The position numbers and the translations under genes are program-made. A stretch of 64,000 nt of DNA. Source: Agrobacterium sp. AGB01 (GTDB lineage Bacteria; Pseudomonadota; Alphaproteobacteria; Rhizobiales; Rhizobiaceae). Shown here one piece after another: positions 50,587-59,244 of the stretch; position 1 is the first letter of the stretch, and the number at the start of each line of letters is the position of its first letter. The stretch is from positions 595,197 through 659,196 of the forward strand of contig NZ_JACVAB010000003.1 of the NCBI RefSeq assembly GCF_014851585.1, read 5' to 3'. The notes under the pieces are model-generated. The model had not been told where the DNA came from, ran no database searches, and saw nothing but the letters and a program-made list of their open reading frames with translations.

Positions 50587-51290
50587 AAGTGTTCCGCCTC
50601 CGCCTGCTGCTCGACTTCCTGGCCGTCGCACTCGTCATCGCCTGCCTGGCATATTGGTGGCTCGACAATCTCTCTCACGAACTATTCGGCACGGCCCTGT
50701 TCGTTCTCGTGATCGTGCACAACGTCTTCAACAAACGTTGGTATGGCGGCGTGACGAAGCGTCGAATGGATGCCACTCGCATCGTCAACCTGGTCACCAT
50801 CTTTTGCCTCGCTATCGGCATGACGGTTATGCTGGTGACCAGCTTTCTGGTCTCTCGTGACCTCTTCCCGTTCACCGCCCTCAGCGGTGCCTTTGCGGTT
50901 CGGGAAATCCATATGTTCGCCGGATATTGGGTCCTACTCATCATCGCTATCCATCTTGGAACGCGGTGGACCGTCGTGATAAACACGATCCAGTCAACCT
51001 TGCGATTTGCCTCGCCAAGTACCTTGCGGACCGTGGTTCTGAGGGCGGTGGCCTTGTCTATTGCGATGTGGGGTGTGAAAAGCTCGTTCGAAATGGCATT
51101 CGGGACCAAGCTGATGCTGACCTATACGCTGGATATGTGGGACTTCAGCGAGAACACGCTTGGCTTTTTCGTAGCATACACGTCGATTGTTGGGCTATAC
51201 GCCGCCATCACGCACTACGCTCTCGGTTTGCTCGGAGATGTCATAAAAGGACGACGGGAGGACCGCCAGCGTCGCGGACGAGCGCCATGA
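50583..51290 (+). CDS. DUF4405 family cytochrome-b-like membrane protein
   Basis: The protein has 235 residues with about five membrane segments, starting at residue 5. Histidines in the membrane segments, in VIVHNVFNKRWY near residue 46, REIHMFAGYW near residue 109 and IIAIHLGTRW near residue 122, could ligate haem b. It is coupled by ATGA to the cytochrome P460 gene. A role in passing electrons between the quinone pool and the periplasmic redox proteins of this cluster is inference. Confidence 0.82.
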   Translation: MKVFRLRLLLDFLAVALVIACLAYWWLDNLSHELFGTALFVLVIVHNVFNKRWYGGVTKRRMDATRIVNLVTIFCLAIGMTVMLVTSFLVSRDLFPFTALSGAFAVREIHMFAGYWVLLIIAIHLGTRWTVVINTIQSTLRFASPSTLRTVVLRAVALSIAMWGVKSSFEMAFGTKLMLTYTLDMWDFSENTLGFFVAYTSIVGLYAAITHYALGLLGDVIKGRREDRQRRGRAP

Positions 51291-51319
51291 CTCCTTTTGG
51301 CGCGGATCGGCCGCACGCC

Positions 51320-51357
51320 TGTTGTCCCAAATGAGCTAAACGCTGTTTTGGACAACA
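51320..51357 (+). terminator. Hairpin after the cytochrome operon
   Basis: TGTTGTCCCAAA at 51320-51331 and TTTTGGACAACA at 51346-51357 form a 12-base stem with one mismatch and a 14-base loop, 30 bases after the membrane-protein stop. It is the likely end of the rightward operon, or an inverted-repeat end of lost mobile DNA. Confidence 0.5.
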
Positions 51358-51809
51358 ATCACCCTATGCAGATCAAGGCTACCGTTAATCTCGAGGCGCT
51401 TACGGTAATGCACCGACATTAAAATGCTTCCGAAAAAATGCCGACCTGTCATTTTGGCCCGCCACCGCCTGCCGTTTTGAGCCCCACGAAATACTCGTCG
51501 AAACTATGCGGGCGCTCAACTTGAGTAACAAGGAGCGCCCACAATCCGGACAAACGCGCAAGCGCTGCCGCTGCAGCGCTGCACGCATTCATCAATGAGG
51601 GTAGTACTCAAGAGATGTGGATCATTCTGCGACGCTACGCTTCAAAATTCGATACGCATGAGATGGACAACGGGATTGTCAACAACATCTCTCGTCCTGA
51701 CGTGGGCGCACAGGTCCGTAAAATTGCACAACCATTGCATTCTTATGGAACATAAGGACGACAGTTGCGTTCACGCGCTGTTGGATTGGGCTCAACTTCA
51801 GGAAAATGC
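51358..51809. other. Gene-free stretch before the HWE kinase
   Basis: About 450 bases with no convincing gene. A minus-strand open frame at 51400-51588 has no recognisable motif. The sequence includes short fragments with stop codons in all frames and looks like scar DNA. The promoter of the kinase-receiver pair should lie in the right half, which is more AT-rich. Confidence 0.4.
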
Positions 51810-53270
51810 ATGACTGCTACGAACCCGGATTGCGGGCGTCTCTTCCGCGACCTTGACTGGGCCTTGACGCCCCTTGGGCCGATGGAGGAGTGGGGCGTCG
51901 AACTGAAGACCCTGACAAACGTCATGCTCGGTTCGCTCCAGCCAATGCTTATGGTGTGGGGTCCATCCCAGATCACGCTTTATAACGACGGCTACGCGGC
52001 AATGTGTGGAAACCGCCATCCATATGCCTTTGGGAAGCCTTTCCATGATTTGTGGCACGATATTTGGGATCAGGTGGATCCGATTATCACTGCGGCTTAC
52101 AACGGCCATGGCACGGCTATGGACGATATCCAGTTCACCATGCATCGCAACGGCTATCCTGAGGAAACCCACTTCGCCTTCAGCTACACGCCCGTGCGAG
52201 ATCCGTGGGGAACAGTGTTGGGTATGTTCTGCGCCTGCAACGAAATAACTGCCCAGGTAGCGATGGCCCGAAAGGAACGCACGCAGCGCGAACGCTTCAT
52301 GCAGGTATTCGAGCTTAATCCGGGCGGTATTGCCATGCTTGTCGGTCCGGATCACACCTTCGATTATGCTAACGAGCAATATTACGCGATGATCGGCGTT
52401 GGACGCGAGATCATCGGCAAGACGGTGGCCGAGGCGGTTAGCGAGGTTGTTCGGCAAGGATTTATCAAAATACTCGATGATGTCTATTTTACCGGAGAGC
52501 CGTTCATCGCGAAGAACCTCCCGGTTGAACTCAACCGTGGCCCTGAAGGAGAGATGCAGACCCGTCTGATTGATCTCGTCTACCAACCGATGAGGGGTGA
52601 AAACGGCTCAGTGACGGGAATTCTGGTGCAGGCTCAGGACGTTACCCAACTCCGCGCTGAGGAAGAGCGCCAGACGCTTCTTTCACATGAGCTTGGTCAC
52701 CGGCTGAAAAACCAGCTTGCTATGGTTCAGGCTATTGCCTCACAGACGCTGAGGACAGCCCCAGATATCGCGACAGCGCGAAAGAGATTGTCGGACCGGA
52801 TCGCAGTGTTGAGCGATGCACACGACGTAATCCTGGAGGGTGGACGCGGTTCTTCCACAGTCCGGCAGTTGGTTGGTCAGATGACTGCGCTGCACGACGA
52901 CGTCGCCAAGCCTCGCATCTCGACATCGGGTCCAGACCTGCGGATTGGCTCGCGACCGTCTCTGTCGCTCTCGCTTATACTGCACGAATTGGCCACCAAT
53001 GCCGTAAAGCATGGTGCTCTGTCATTAGCCACTGGACGGATCGATCTGAAATGGCGTGTCGGGGGACTTCAGAGGGATCGTTTCGAATTGGAATGGATTG
53101 AGAGTGGAGTGCCGTGCATTGTTGCACCAGCGTCCAACGGCTCTGGCATGCGTCTCATCTCGGCCGGTTTAAACGGCACATCCGACAGTTCGGTCAACAT
53201 AGAATATGGTCCCGAAGGCATTCGCTGCTTCATCACTGCTGACCTTGAAACATTTCAGAAAGAACATTGA
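51810..53270 (+). CDS. HWE-family sensor histidine kinase
   Basis: The protein has 486 residues from the ATG at 51810, preceded by CAGGA. Two PAS-like sensor regions occupy about residues 25-150 and 160-285. The HWE dimerisation motif ELGHRLKNQLAMVQ places the phospho-accepting His at about 297. The ATPase part has HELATNAVKHGAL and the family's Trp-x-Glu in LEWIESG. There are no membrane segments, so it senses a cytoplasmic signal or cofactor. No LOV-type Cys motif is seen. It is directly followed by a single-domain receiver. Confidence 0.92.
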   Translation: MTATNPDCGRLFRDLDWALTPLGPMEEWGVELKTLTNVMLGSLQPMLMVWGPSQITLYNDGYAAMCGNRHPYAFGKPFHDLWHDIWDQVDPIITAAYNGHGTAMDDIQFTMHRNGYPEETHFAFSYTPVRDPWGTVLGMFCACNEITAQVAMARKERTQRERFMQVFELNPGGIAMLVGPDHTFDYANEQYYAMIGVGREIIGKTVAEAVSEVVRQGFIKILDDVYFTGEPFIAKNLPVELNRGPEGEMQTRLIDLVYQPMRGENGSVTGILVQAQDVTQLRAEEERQTLLSHELGHRLKNQLAMVQAIASQTLRTAPDIATARKRLSDRIAVLSDAHDVILEGGRGSSTVRQLVGQMTALHDDVAKPRISTSGPDLRIGSRPSLSLSLILHELATNAVKHGALSLATGRIDLKWRVGGLQRDRFELEWIESGVPCIVAPASNGSGMRLISAGLNGTSDSSVNIEYGPEGIRCFITADLETFQKEH

Positions 53271-53636
53271 ATGAAGTCCGACCGCTTGCTTGTCGTGGAA
53301 GACGATGGATTGATCAGAATGGATCTCGTCGACATGCTGGTTGACGCTGGCTATCAAGTGCTTGAAGCAGCCAATGCTGATCAAGCACTTGAGGTTCTGG
53401 AGCGTGAGCCTGCCATTTCTGCGCTGCTGACCGACATCGACATGCCTGGTTCAATCAATGGTCTTCGTCTGGCTCACCGTGTCAAAGAGCAACGGCCGCA
53501 TTGCAAGATTGTCGTTATCTCCGGCCGCTACAGTCCATCTCAAGGCATTCTCCCCGATGAAGCGCTTTACCTTTCGAAGCCGATTTCTGGAATCGAGTTG
53601 GAAACCGCACTGATCCGGATGAATATCAAACCTTGA
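53271..53636 (+). CDS. Single-domain response regulator
   Basis: The protein has 121 residues, a lone receiver domain without an output domain. The acidic pair is in VVEDDG near residue 10, the phospho-acceptor Asp is residue 55 in LLTDIDMPG, and the conserved Lys is in YLSKPIS. Its ATG follows the kinase stop directly. HWE kinases with such receivers feed the general stress phosphorelay in alphaproteobacteria; whether this pair does is unknown. Confidence 0.93.
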   Translation: MKSDRLLVVEDDGLIRMDLVDMLVDAGYQVLEAANADQALEVLEREPAISALLTDIDMPGSINGLRLAHRVKEQRPHCKIVVISGRYSPSQGILPDEALYLSKPISGIELETALIRMNIKP

Positions 53637-53682
53637 AAAATTGCCGGCTCGCGGCGTCCTATCAACGTTATTGCGTGAACGC

Positions 53683-54000
53683 TCAGCAGTCGCGAAATTC
53701 TGAAGAGCTGCAGCGCGGTTCACAGTGGTACACCGAACAGTTCTGTCGGTCACGTGTTGGAACCGTGGTCCGTTCAGCTTTTTCGCCGAATTCACATTGC
53801 CGACTATTCCTGACATAGCGGTCGTAAAGCGTCATGTTTTTCACACGCGTGGATGGGTAGCGAAGTATGGCCGCGCCCTCCTGGTCAATCGTTCGCTGAA
53901 CCGCAGAACATGTCATGCTCGGCGTGTCATAGCGGGATATAGCAAAAGCTGGAGAAGCTGCGAGTGCGGCAAATACGATCACAAATGGTGGTTTGACCAT
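53683..54000 (-). CDS. Hypothetical secreted Cys-containing protein
   Basis: The protein has 105 residues from the ATG at 54000, which has GGAAGG about 8 bases upstream. A clear Sec signal peptide (PFVIVFAALAASPAFA) is followed by a small basic mature part with six cysteines (at SMTCSA, RQCEFG, QNCSVYHCE, RCSSS and the final RDC), suggesting disulfides. I do not recognise the family. It is convergent with the receiver gene and stands alone. Confidence 0.65.
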   Translation of the reverse strand: MVKPPFVIVFAALAASPAFAISRYDTPSMTCSAVQRTIDQEGAAILRYPSTRVKNMTLYDRYVRNSRQCEFGEKAERTTVPTRDRQNCSVYHCEPRCSSSEFRDC

Positions 54001-54228
54001 GTGAGAACCTTCCGTCGTTATCCGACCCACCAACTGCGTTGCGCAACTGAAGTTCACCCGCCCTCAAGTTCGTGCGATCAGGCCAGACCTTCAAAAACTT
54101 AATCCCGACTGGCCGGGCTGTCGCGGATACCGCCAGCGCGCAACGGTTCACTTTATGGCATCACAGAGGTGACCATAGGCCTGTAGCTCTTGAAGGGAGC
54201 AGAACCGTGGGTCTAGCGCACGATTTGT

Positions 54229-54523
54229 CTAACTTGGAGGCAGATACTCTGGCCATTCTTGCGCCCCCATGAAGCACACGAAAGATCCGAACTGTCATCT
54301 CGGTAATCGTGTATGCAGCTACGTAAGGCGTGCTATTGATATCGAGTTCGAGTGTCCCGGCAATTCTGCCCAAGCGCCCACTTGCAGGGAAATCGAGTAA
54401 ACGACGAGAAGCGGCGACTATCCGTTCATCGATCAGAACAGCGGCAGCAGGATTGTCAAGTTCGATGTACGTAAAGATGGCGTCGCGATCTTATAGCGCA
54501 AACGCAGACCAGGTAAGTTTCAC
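54229..54523 (-). pseudogene. Broken ParE/RelE-family toxin gene
   Basis: A toxin reading frame begins with GTG at 54523, overlapping the antitoxin stop (GTGA). The first ten codons read VKLTWSAFAL, then a TAA at 54491-54493 interrupts. The frame continues with AIFTYIELDNPAAAV, GRLGRIAGTLEL, STPYVAAY and IFRVLHG, a typical ParE/RelE fold sequence. A run of five C at 54264-54268 (five G on the coding strand) shifts the frame; with one base fewer it would end AQEWPEYLPPS and stop at 54229. With both a nonsense codon and a frameshift, a full toxin is very unlikely to be made. Confidence 0.8.
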
Positions 54524-54828
54524 GATTTTGGTGCGCCTGCTTTTAGACGGGCTGCTTTGCGCCATTCTGCAAAATGCGCTTCAACCTCGTCGTCTGATAG
54601 ATCCGGTTGAGTATCGTTCAACGCTTGGAGCACCTTGGTCCGAAAGCAGGCATCATGCGCTTCACTGCCAGAAAAAAGTTCAAGAGGTAGCGCCCCCTCG
54701 TTGGCAGTCCGCGTGAGCAAAATACGAACCATATTGGATACTGTGAGACCCATGCTGGCGAGCACGGTAGAAGCACGGTCTCGAACCTCGGCATCAATAC
54801 GTGTTTGGACAAGTGCGTTTGCGGGCAT
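54520..54828 (-). CDS. RelB/DinJ-type antitoxin
   Basis: The protein has 102 residues. It begins MPANALVQTRIDAEVRDRAS, then VLASMGLTVSNMVRILLTR, the ribbon-helix-helix pattern of RelB/DinJ antitoxins. The C-terminal part (LSDDEVEAHFAEWRKAA) would wrap the toxin. It would bind DNA and repress its own promoter. The frame is intact although the overlapping toxin gene downstream is broken, so it may survive as a stand-alone regulator or by neutralising related toxins elsewhere. Confidence 0.88.
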   Translation of the reverse strand: MPANALVQTRIDAEVRDRASTVLASMGLTVSNMVRILLTRTANEGALPLELFSGSEAHDACFRTKVLQALNDTQPDLSDDEVEAHFAEWRKAARLKAGAPKS

Positions 54829-55012
54829 GAATACCCCCTATTTGGCGAAAAGGTAATGCTATTGAATGACATTTTTCAGATGAACTTTAACGGCGGGGCT
54901 CCGCTGCCTTTCAGCAATCAAAGGAATGCGATCGACATGTCTTGAGCTTCGGCGGCTAATTCCAAACGCGCGGTTTCAATATAGATTTGACAGAATTGCC
55001 AGGCATGCTTGG

Positions 55013-55930
55013 CTATTCTCGTCTATCGGCACCGCCGAACATGTCCTTGGCCGTGTGCTGAACCGCCCGGACGAAGCTGTCTGTCAGGGATGACGCATGC
55101 GCATTCTGCAGTCTGCATATCCGGAGGTCCGATTTTATGATGGGCACGAATGGCCGGATATCCAGGCGCTGTTTCTGGCCATAGGCAAGAAGCGGATCCA
55201 TGACGGTGATGCCAAGCCCGTCGGCAACCAGCTCGCAGACTGTTGTCGCCAATGTCGCCTCCAGCACGAAACGAGGCCTCACACCCTGCTGCAAAAGGAC
55301 CTGCTCGATCTTCTGGCGTATGCGATTTTCATTCGAGAACCTGATGAATGGCGTACCGTCGAGATCCCCTGCCGTGATCTGATCCTTCGACGCGAGCGGG
55401 TGGTTGCGGGGCAGAATGCAGGCGAGATGCCCCGGCCCCAGTGGCAGCGCCTCGATGAGCGGGTGATCGACGCCACCGTTGACGATGCCGACATCCAGCT
55501 GGTTGGACAGCAGCCACTCGATGACGAACTGCGATGCCCGACCGATCAGCGAGACATGCGCTTCTTCATTGCCCGCCAGAAAGCGCCTCGTCGCATTGCT
55601 AATGAACATGCCGGACAGCGCCGGCAGGACACCCACCACGATGCGTTCCTGCTCCTCGCGCTTGATCAGATCCACGGCGTGCTCGACCTGTTTTAAGCTT
55701 GCGAAGATACGGTCGATGTGGCGATAGAGCTTCATGCCCGCCGCTGAGGGTACGAGCCGACCGCGAACGCGCTCGAACAATTCGAGCTGCGTATCTTCCT
55801 CCAGATGCGCAAGAAGCTTGCTTACGGCCGGCTGGGTGACATGCATGATATTCGCCGCTTGGCTGACCGTGCCAGATTCCACGACGGCCTTGAATGCCTC
55901 AATCTGCCGGAGCTGGATAGGGCGCCTCAT
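55013..55930 (-). CDS. LysR family transcriptional regulator (opine/arginine type)
   Basis: The protein has 305 residues from the ATG at 55930 (MRRPIQLRQIEAFKAV); the frame is open about 100 codons further but that stretch is not LysR-like. The helix-turn-helix lies in TVSQAANIMHVTQPAVSKLL. It resembles the NocR/OccR-type and related LysR proteins that control opine or amino-acid catabolism. It is divergent from the TctCBA-dehydrogenase operon, which it most likely activates. ATTC/GAAT repeats fill the gap between them. Confidence 0.9.
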   Translation of the reverse strand: MRRPIQLRQIEAFKAVVESGTVSQAANIMHVTQPAVSKLLAHLEEDTQLELFERVRGRLVPSAAGMKLYRHIDRIFASLKQVEHAVDLIKREEQERIVVGVLPALSGMFISNATRRFLAGNEEAHVSLIGRASQFVIEWLLSNQLDVGIVNGGVDHPLIEALPLGPGHLACILPRNHPLASKDQITAGDLDGTPFIRFSNENRIRQKIEQVLLQQGVRPRFVLEATLATTVCELVADGLGITVMDPLLAYGQKQRLDIRPFVPIIKSDLRICRLQNAHASSLTDSFVRAVQHTAKDMFGGADRRE

Positions 55931-55993
55931 TCTATAACCCCAAGGAATACCTCTGTCGTTTTTTGGACTTTGATATTCCTGATGTTGCCGAAT
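55929..55993. promoter_or_regulatory. Candidate LysR operator array upstream of tctC
   Basis: Alternating ATTC and GAAT elements occur at 55929, 55945, 55975 and 55990, making two dyads with 12- and 11-base spacers. A longer inverted pair AGGAATA (55943-55949) / TATTCCT (55974-55980) joins them. Tandem sites of this type are usual for LysR activators. Based on pattern only. Confidence 0.4.
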
Positions 55994-56177
55994 AACCTTT
56001 GCAAATACCCTCCTTCGGGCCATGCCTCCTTTCCAAGAAGCATCGGATTCCTGTCTTACACTCCAATTTTCTATTGGAAGACATGTTTTCGTGCCAATGC
56101 CAAGGTGGAAAGCGTCGATGGTATAACCTGAGGCAGGGATACGGCTCAAAACCAAGACAAGGGAACGGGACAAAACA

Positions 56178-57140
56178 ATGAAATTTCTCAAGCTCGCCGC
56201 GGGCATCGCACTCGTCGTCATCGTTGGCACGTCTGCTTTCGCGCAGGACTACCCGGCCAAGCCGATCGAACTTATCGTACCTTTCGGTCCGGGTGGCGGC
56301 ACGGACGTCGCGGCGCGCTCCATAGCCATCTTCATGGAAAAACATCTCGGCAAGGGCACGTCGATCGCGGTGATCAACACGCCCGGCGCAGGCGGTGTCA
56401 TCGGCTGGACCAACCTCGCAAAGGCCGAGCCGGACGGCTACACGATCGGCATGGTCACCCCACCGAATTTCGTCGCCCAGACCGTTGCAGGAAATGCAAA
56501 GTACAAGCTCGATGACTTCCAGCTCATCGGCAATATCGTCCTTGACCCAGGCGTTCTCGTCGTCCGCAAGGACAGCAAGTACCAGACACTCGAAGAACTC
56601 GTAAAGGCGTCACAGGCTGCCAAGGGCGCCGTGGTTATCGGCACATCCGGCGCGGCAGGTTCCTCGGAGCATATCGGCCTCCTCAACCTCAACCGCGTTG
56701 CCAAGACGAGCTTCACCCCGGCCTTTTTTGGCGACACGGCCTCGGTGCGTCAGGCAATTCTCGGAGGCCATATTCCTGCGGCCACGATGAACCTCTCGGA
56801 AATCACCCAGCTAATCCGCAGCGGTGACCTGCGGCTGCTTGGCGTCATGTCATCCGAACGCTCGCCTTACCTGCCTGATGCGAAGACATTTGCCGAACAG
56901 GGTTACGATCTGGTCGTAACGGCCTCACGCGGCCTCGCGGCGCCGGCCGGCGTCCCGGCCGATATCATCGAGAAGCTGCAGAATGCTATGCAGGCTGCGA
57001 TGGAAGACCCCGCCTATCAGGAAGCCGCGCAGAAGGCCGAGATCCCGCTCTCCTTCCTCGATGCAGCCAACTACGACAATTTGCTTGCGAAAATGGAAGG
57101 CGACCTTGTCGAAACCTGGAAGGTGACCCCGTGGCGCTGA
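56178..57140 (+). CDS. tctC: Tripartite tricarboxylate transporter binding protein (TctC family)
   Basis: The protein has 320 residues with a Sec signal peptide (LAAGIALVVIVGTSAFAQ). The Bug/TctC fold shows YPAKPIELIVPFGPGGGTDV near residue 25, NTPGAGGVIGW near residue 68, and a DLRLLGVMSSERSPYLPD region. It binds a carboxylated solute in the periplasm and passes it to TctAB. It is divergent from the LysR gene and overlaps tctB by 10 bases. The neighbouring opine dehydrogenase-like gene suggests an opine or N-substituted amino acid as ligand. Confidence 0.92.
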   Translation: MKFLKLAAGIALVVIVGTSAFAQDYPAKPIELIVPFGPGGGTDVAARSIAIFMEKHLGKGTSIAVINTPGAGGVIGWTNLAKAEPDGYTIGMVTPPNFVAQTVAGNAKYKLDDFQLIGNIVLDPGVLVVRKDSKYQTLEELVKASQAAKGAVVIGTSGAAGSSEHIGLLNLNRVAKTSFTPAFFGDTASVRQAILGGHIPAATMNLSEITQLIRSGDLRLLGVMSSERSPYLPDAKTFAEQGYDLVVTASRGLAAPAGVPADIIEKLQNAMQAAMEDPAYQEAAQKAEIPLSFLDAANYDNLLAKMEGDLVETWKVTPWR

Positions 57141-57601
57141 AATCCCTCTCGCGGCGCCATGCGGAACTTGGCTTTGCGGCTGCCCTTGTGGCGGCCGCAG
57201 GCTTCCTCTTCCTGCAGGCAGCCGACTATCCCGGAGTGACCGGATCCTATCCCCGCACGCTTTCCGTTCTGCTCGGCATCGGCGGACTTCTCACGGTCGT
57301 CCGCACTCTGCGCCAACTTAATCCGGATGATAACCAGCCTTTGTTCGAACGCCCTGGACGCGTCTATCTCGGAGCTGTGGCCGTACTCTTCTACGTCGCG
57401 GCAGTCTCTTACATCGGCTATCTGATCCCGAGCCTGATCCTGGGCATCGCCCTGCCCTACGCGCTGGGTTACCGAACCCTCCGGCACTCGGCGCTTGTTG
57501 TGACCGCGACCCTCGCTTTCATCGTGCTGGTCTTCGTCGTCGCGCTTCAGCGACCGATACCGCGCGACTTGCTCGACCCCTTGCTGGCGGTGCTCCGATG
57601 A
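57131..57601 (+). CDS. tctB: Tripartite tricarboxylate transporter small subunit TctB
   Basis: The protein has 156 residues with four predicted membrane segments: FAAALVAAAGFLFLQAA, the segment after the TLSVLLGIGGL region, VYLGAVAVLFYVAAVSYIGY and ALVVTATLAFIVLVFVVAL. It is the small, poorly conserved integral subunit of TTT transporters. It overlaps tctC by 10 bases and tctA by 4. Confidence 0.88.
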   Translation: MALKSLSRRHAELGFAAALVAAAGFLFLQAADYPGVTGSYPRTLSVLLGIGGLLTVVRTLRQLNPDDNQPLFERPGRVYLGAVAVLFYVAAVSYIGYLIPSLILGIALPYALGYRTLRHSALVVTATLAFIVLVFVVALQRPIPRDLLDPLLAVLR

Positions 57602-59091
57602 TTGACGCAATCCTTCAAGCCCTTCCGGGTGCTTTTGCTCCGGCAAACCTGTTAGCTGTGATACTAGGCACGATGGCCGGTATCATCGTCGGCGCCTTGC
57701 CCGGGCTGTCCGTCATGACCGGAATGGCAGTCCTTATTCCGCTGACCTTCGGCATGGATCCGCTTTTCGCGCTGGGAATGATGGCTGGCATGTATAATGG
57801 TGGCAGCTACGGCGCGGCCATTCCAGCAATCCTTATGCGCGTTCCGGGCACGGCAGCCTCCGTCGCCACCGTGATGGACGGGCATGCGATGACCCGGCAG
57901 GGCAAGGCCGGTTATGCTATTCAGGTAGCAGTCGTCTCAGGCGTCATTGGTTCCGTCTTCTCCGCATTGTCGCTGATCACGCTTGCACCGACCCTTGTGA
58001 AGGTCAGCCTGATGTTCGGCCCCTCAGAATTCTTCTGGCTGGCAATCCTCGGGCTTGCCACTGTGGCATCGCTGCTGGGCGAAGACCTGCTCAAAGGGCT
58101 GATCGCCGCCTGCATGGGTCTCATCCTGGGGACCGTTGGCATGGACATGGCAACGGGCGTCGAACGTTATACCTTCGACCGCCTGGAACTATCGGACGGG
58201 CTGGACCTTGTGGTGCTGCTCACCGCTTTGTTCGCCATTCCGCCTGTCATCCAGATGATCGAGAATGCCCGCCAGGAAGGCATGCCGGCGGAACTCCTCA
58301 ATCTTCGGAGGCAGAAATCCCCATTGAGGGAATGGAAGCGCTTCCTTCCCATCTGGATGCGTTCGTCCGTCATCGGCATCATCATCGGCATCCTGCCGGG
58401 TGCTGGCGGATCGATGTCTTCCTATCTTGCCTATAACGACGCCAAGCAGCAGTCAAAGGATCCGGACAGCTACGGAAAGGGCAACCCGGAGGGAGTGGCA
58501 GCCTCCGAATGCGGCAATGGAGCGGACAATGCAGCCTCGCTTATTCCAGCGCTGTCCCTCGGCATTCCAGGGTCGGGCGTTGCGGCCGTTATCCTGGGCG
58601 GACTGCTCGTTCATGGCTTGCGTCCTGGACCGCAGCTGTTCGACGAGCATGCGGATATCGTCTACGGCTTCATGCTGCAGATGCTGCTATCGGGCCTGCT
58701 GGTCGGCGCGCTGGGCGGACTGACAGCGACCAAAATCTTCGGACAGGCTCTCCGCTTGCCGGAAGTCCTGCTCGCGCCGCTGATCCTGCTTTTCGTGACG
58801 ATCGGCGTCTACTCGGTCAACAATTCGATCTTCGACCTTCAGGTGATGGTCGTGGTAGGGCTGATCGCCTGTGTCGTCGAGCGTCTTGGATATCCGAGTG
58901 CGCCGATCATCCTAGGCATGATTCTCGGGCCGATTGCCGAAGTGCAGTTGTCGCTGGCGCTGACCATTTCGGGAGGAGAACCGCTGGCCCTTGCCTCCTC
59001 GCCGGTCTCGATGGTGCTAATCGCGCTCATCCTCCTGATCCTCGTTGTTCCGCTCCTGAAACGCCGCAAGGCTTCGACGGCCCCGAACTGA
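57598..59091 (+). CDS. tctA: Tripartite tricarboxylate transporter large subunit TctA
   Basis: The protein has 497 residues with about 12 membrane segments. Family motifs are GTMAGIIVGALPGLSVMTG near residue 25, YNGGSYGAAIPAILMRVPGT near residue 67 and the second-half GIILGILPGAGGS-like stretch near residue 262, followed by SECGNGADNAASLIPALSLG. It is the translocating subunit of the secondary importer. Its start overlaps tctB by 4 bases. Confidence 0.95.
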   Translation: MIDAILQALPGAFAPANLLAVILGTMAGIIVGALPGLSVMTGMAVLIPLTFGMDPLFALGMMAGMYNGGSYGAAIPAILMRVPGTAASVATVMDGHAMTRQGKAGYAIQVAVVSGVIGSVFSALSLITLAPTLVKVSLMFGPSEFFWLAILGLATVASLLGEDLLKGLIAACMGLILGTVGMDMATGVERYTFDRLELSDGLDLVVLLTALFAIPPVIQMIENARQEGMPAELLNLRRQKSPLREWKRFLPIWMRSSVIGIIIGILPGAGGSMSSYLAYNDAKQQSKDPDSYGKGNPEGVAASECGNGADNAASLIPALSLGIPGSGVAAVILGGLLVHGLRPGPQLFDEHADIVYGFMLQMLLSGLLVGALGGLTATKIFGQALRLPEVLLAPLILLFVTIGVYSVNNSIFDLQVMVVVGLIACVVERLGYPSAPIILGMILGPIAEVQLSLALTISGGEPLALASSPVSMVLIALILLILVVPLLKRRKASTAPN

Positions 59092-59244
59092 AACACGAGC
59101 GGTCGGATTTTCCAGTTGCCAAGCATCATACCGCGTCCCGTTCCAGGGGCGCGGCGAGTCCTTGCGCATCCCGACCAGTCGAAAACGCTGTGTATCAACT
59201 CATTTTCTAGAAGCCCAGGCCCAGACGGCAGCCCTGCGGATACA

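Noticed and set aside
51400..51588. Minus-strand frame of 62 codons between the cytochrome operon and the HWE kinase
   Set aside because: No motif and no ribosome site; surrounding sequence is broken in all frames. A link to a mobile element could not be shown.
54264..54268. Frameshift in the toxin gene as a sequencing error only
   Set aside because: A homopolymer error could explain this site, but not the independent TAA at 54491-54493, so the gene is treated as broken.
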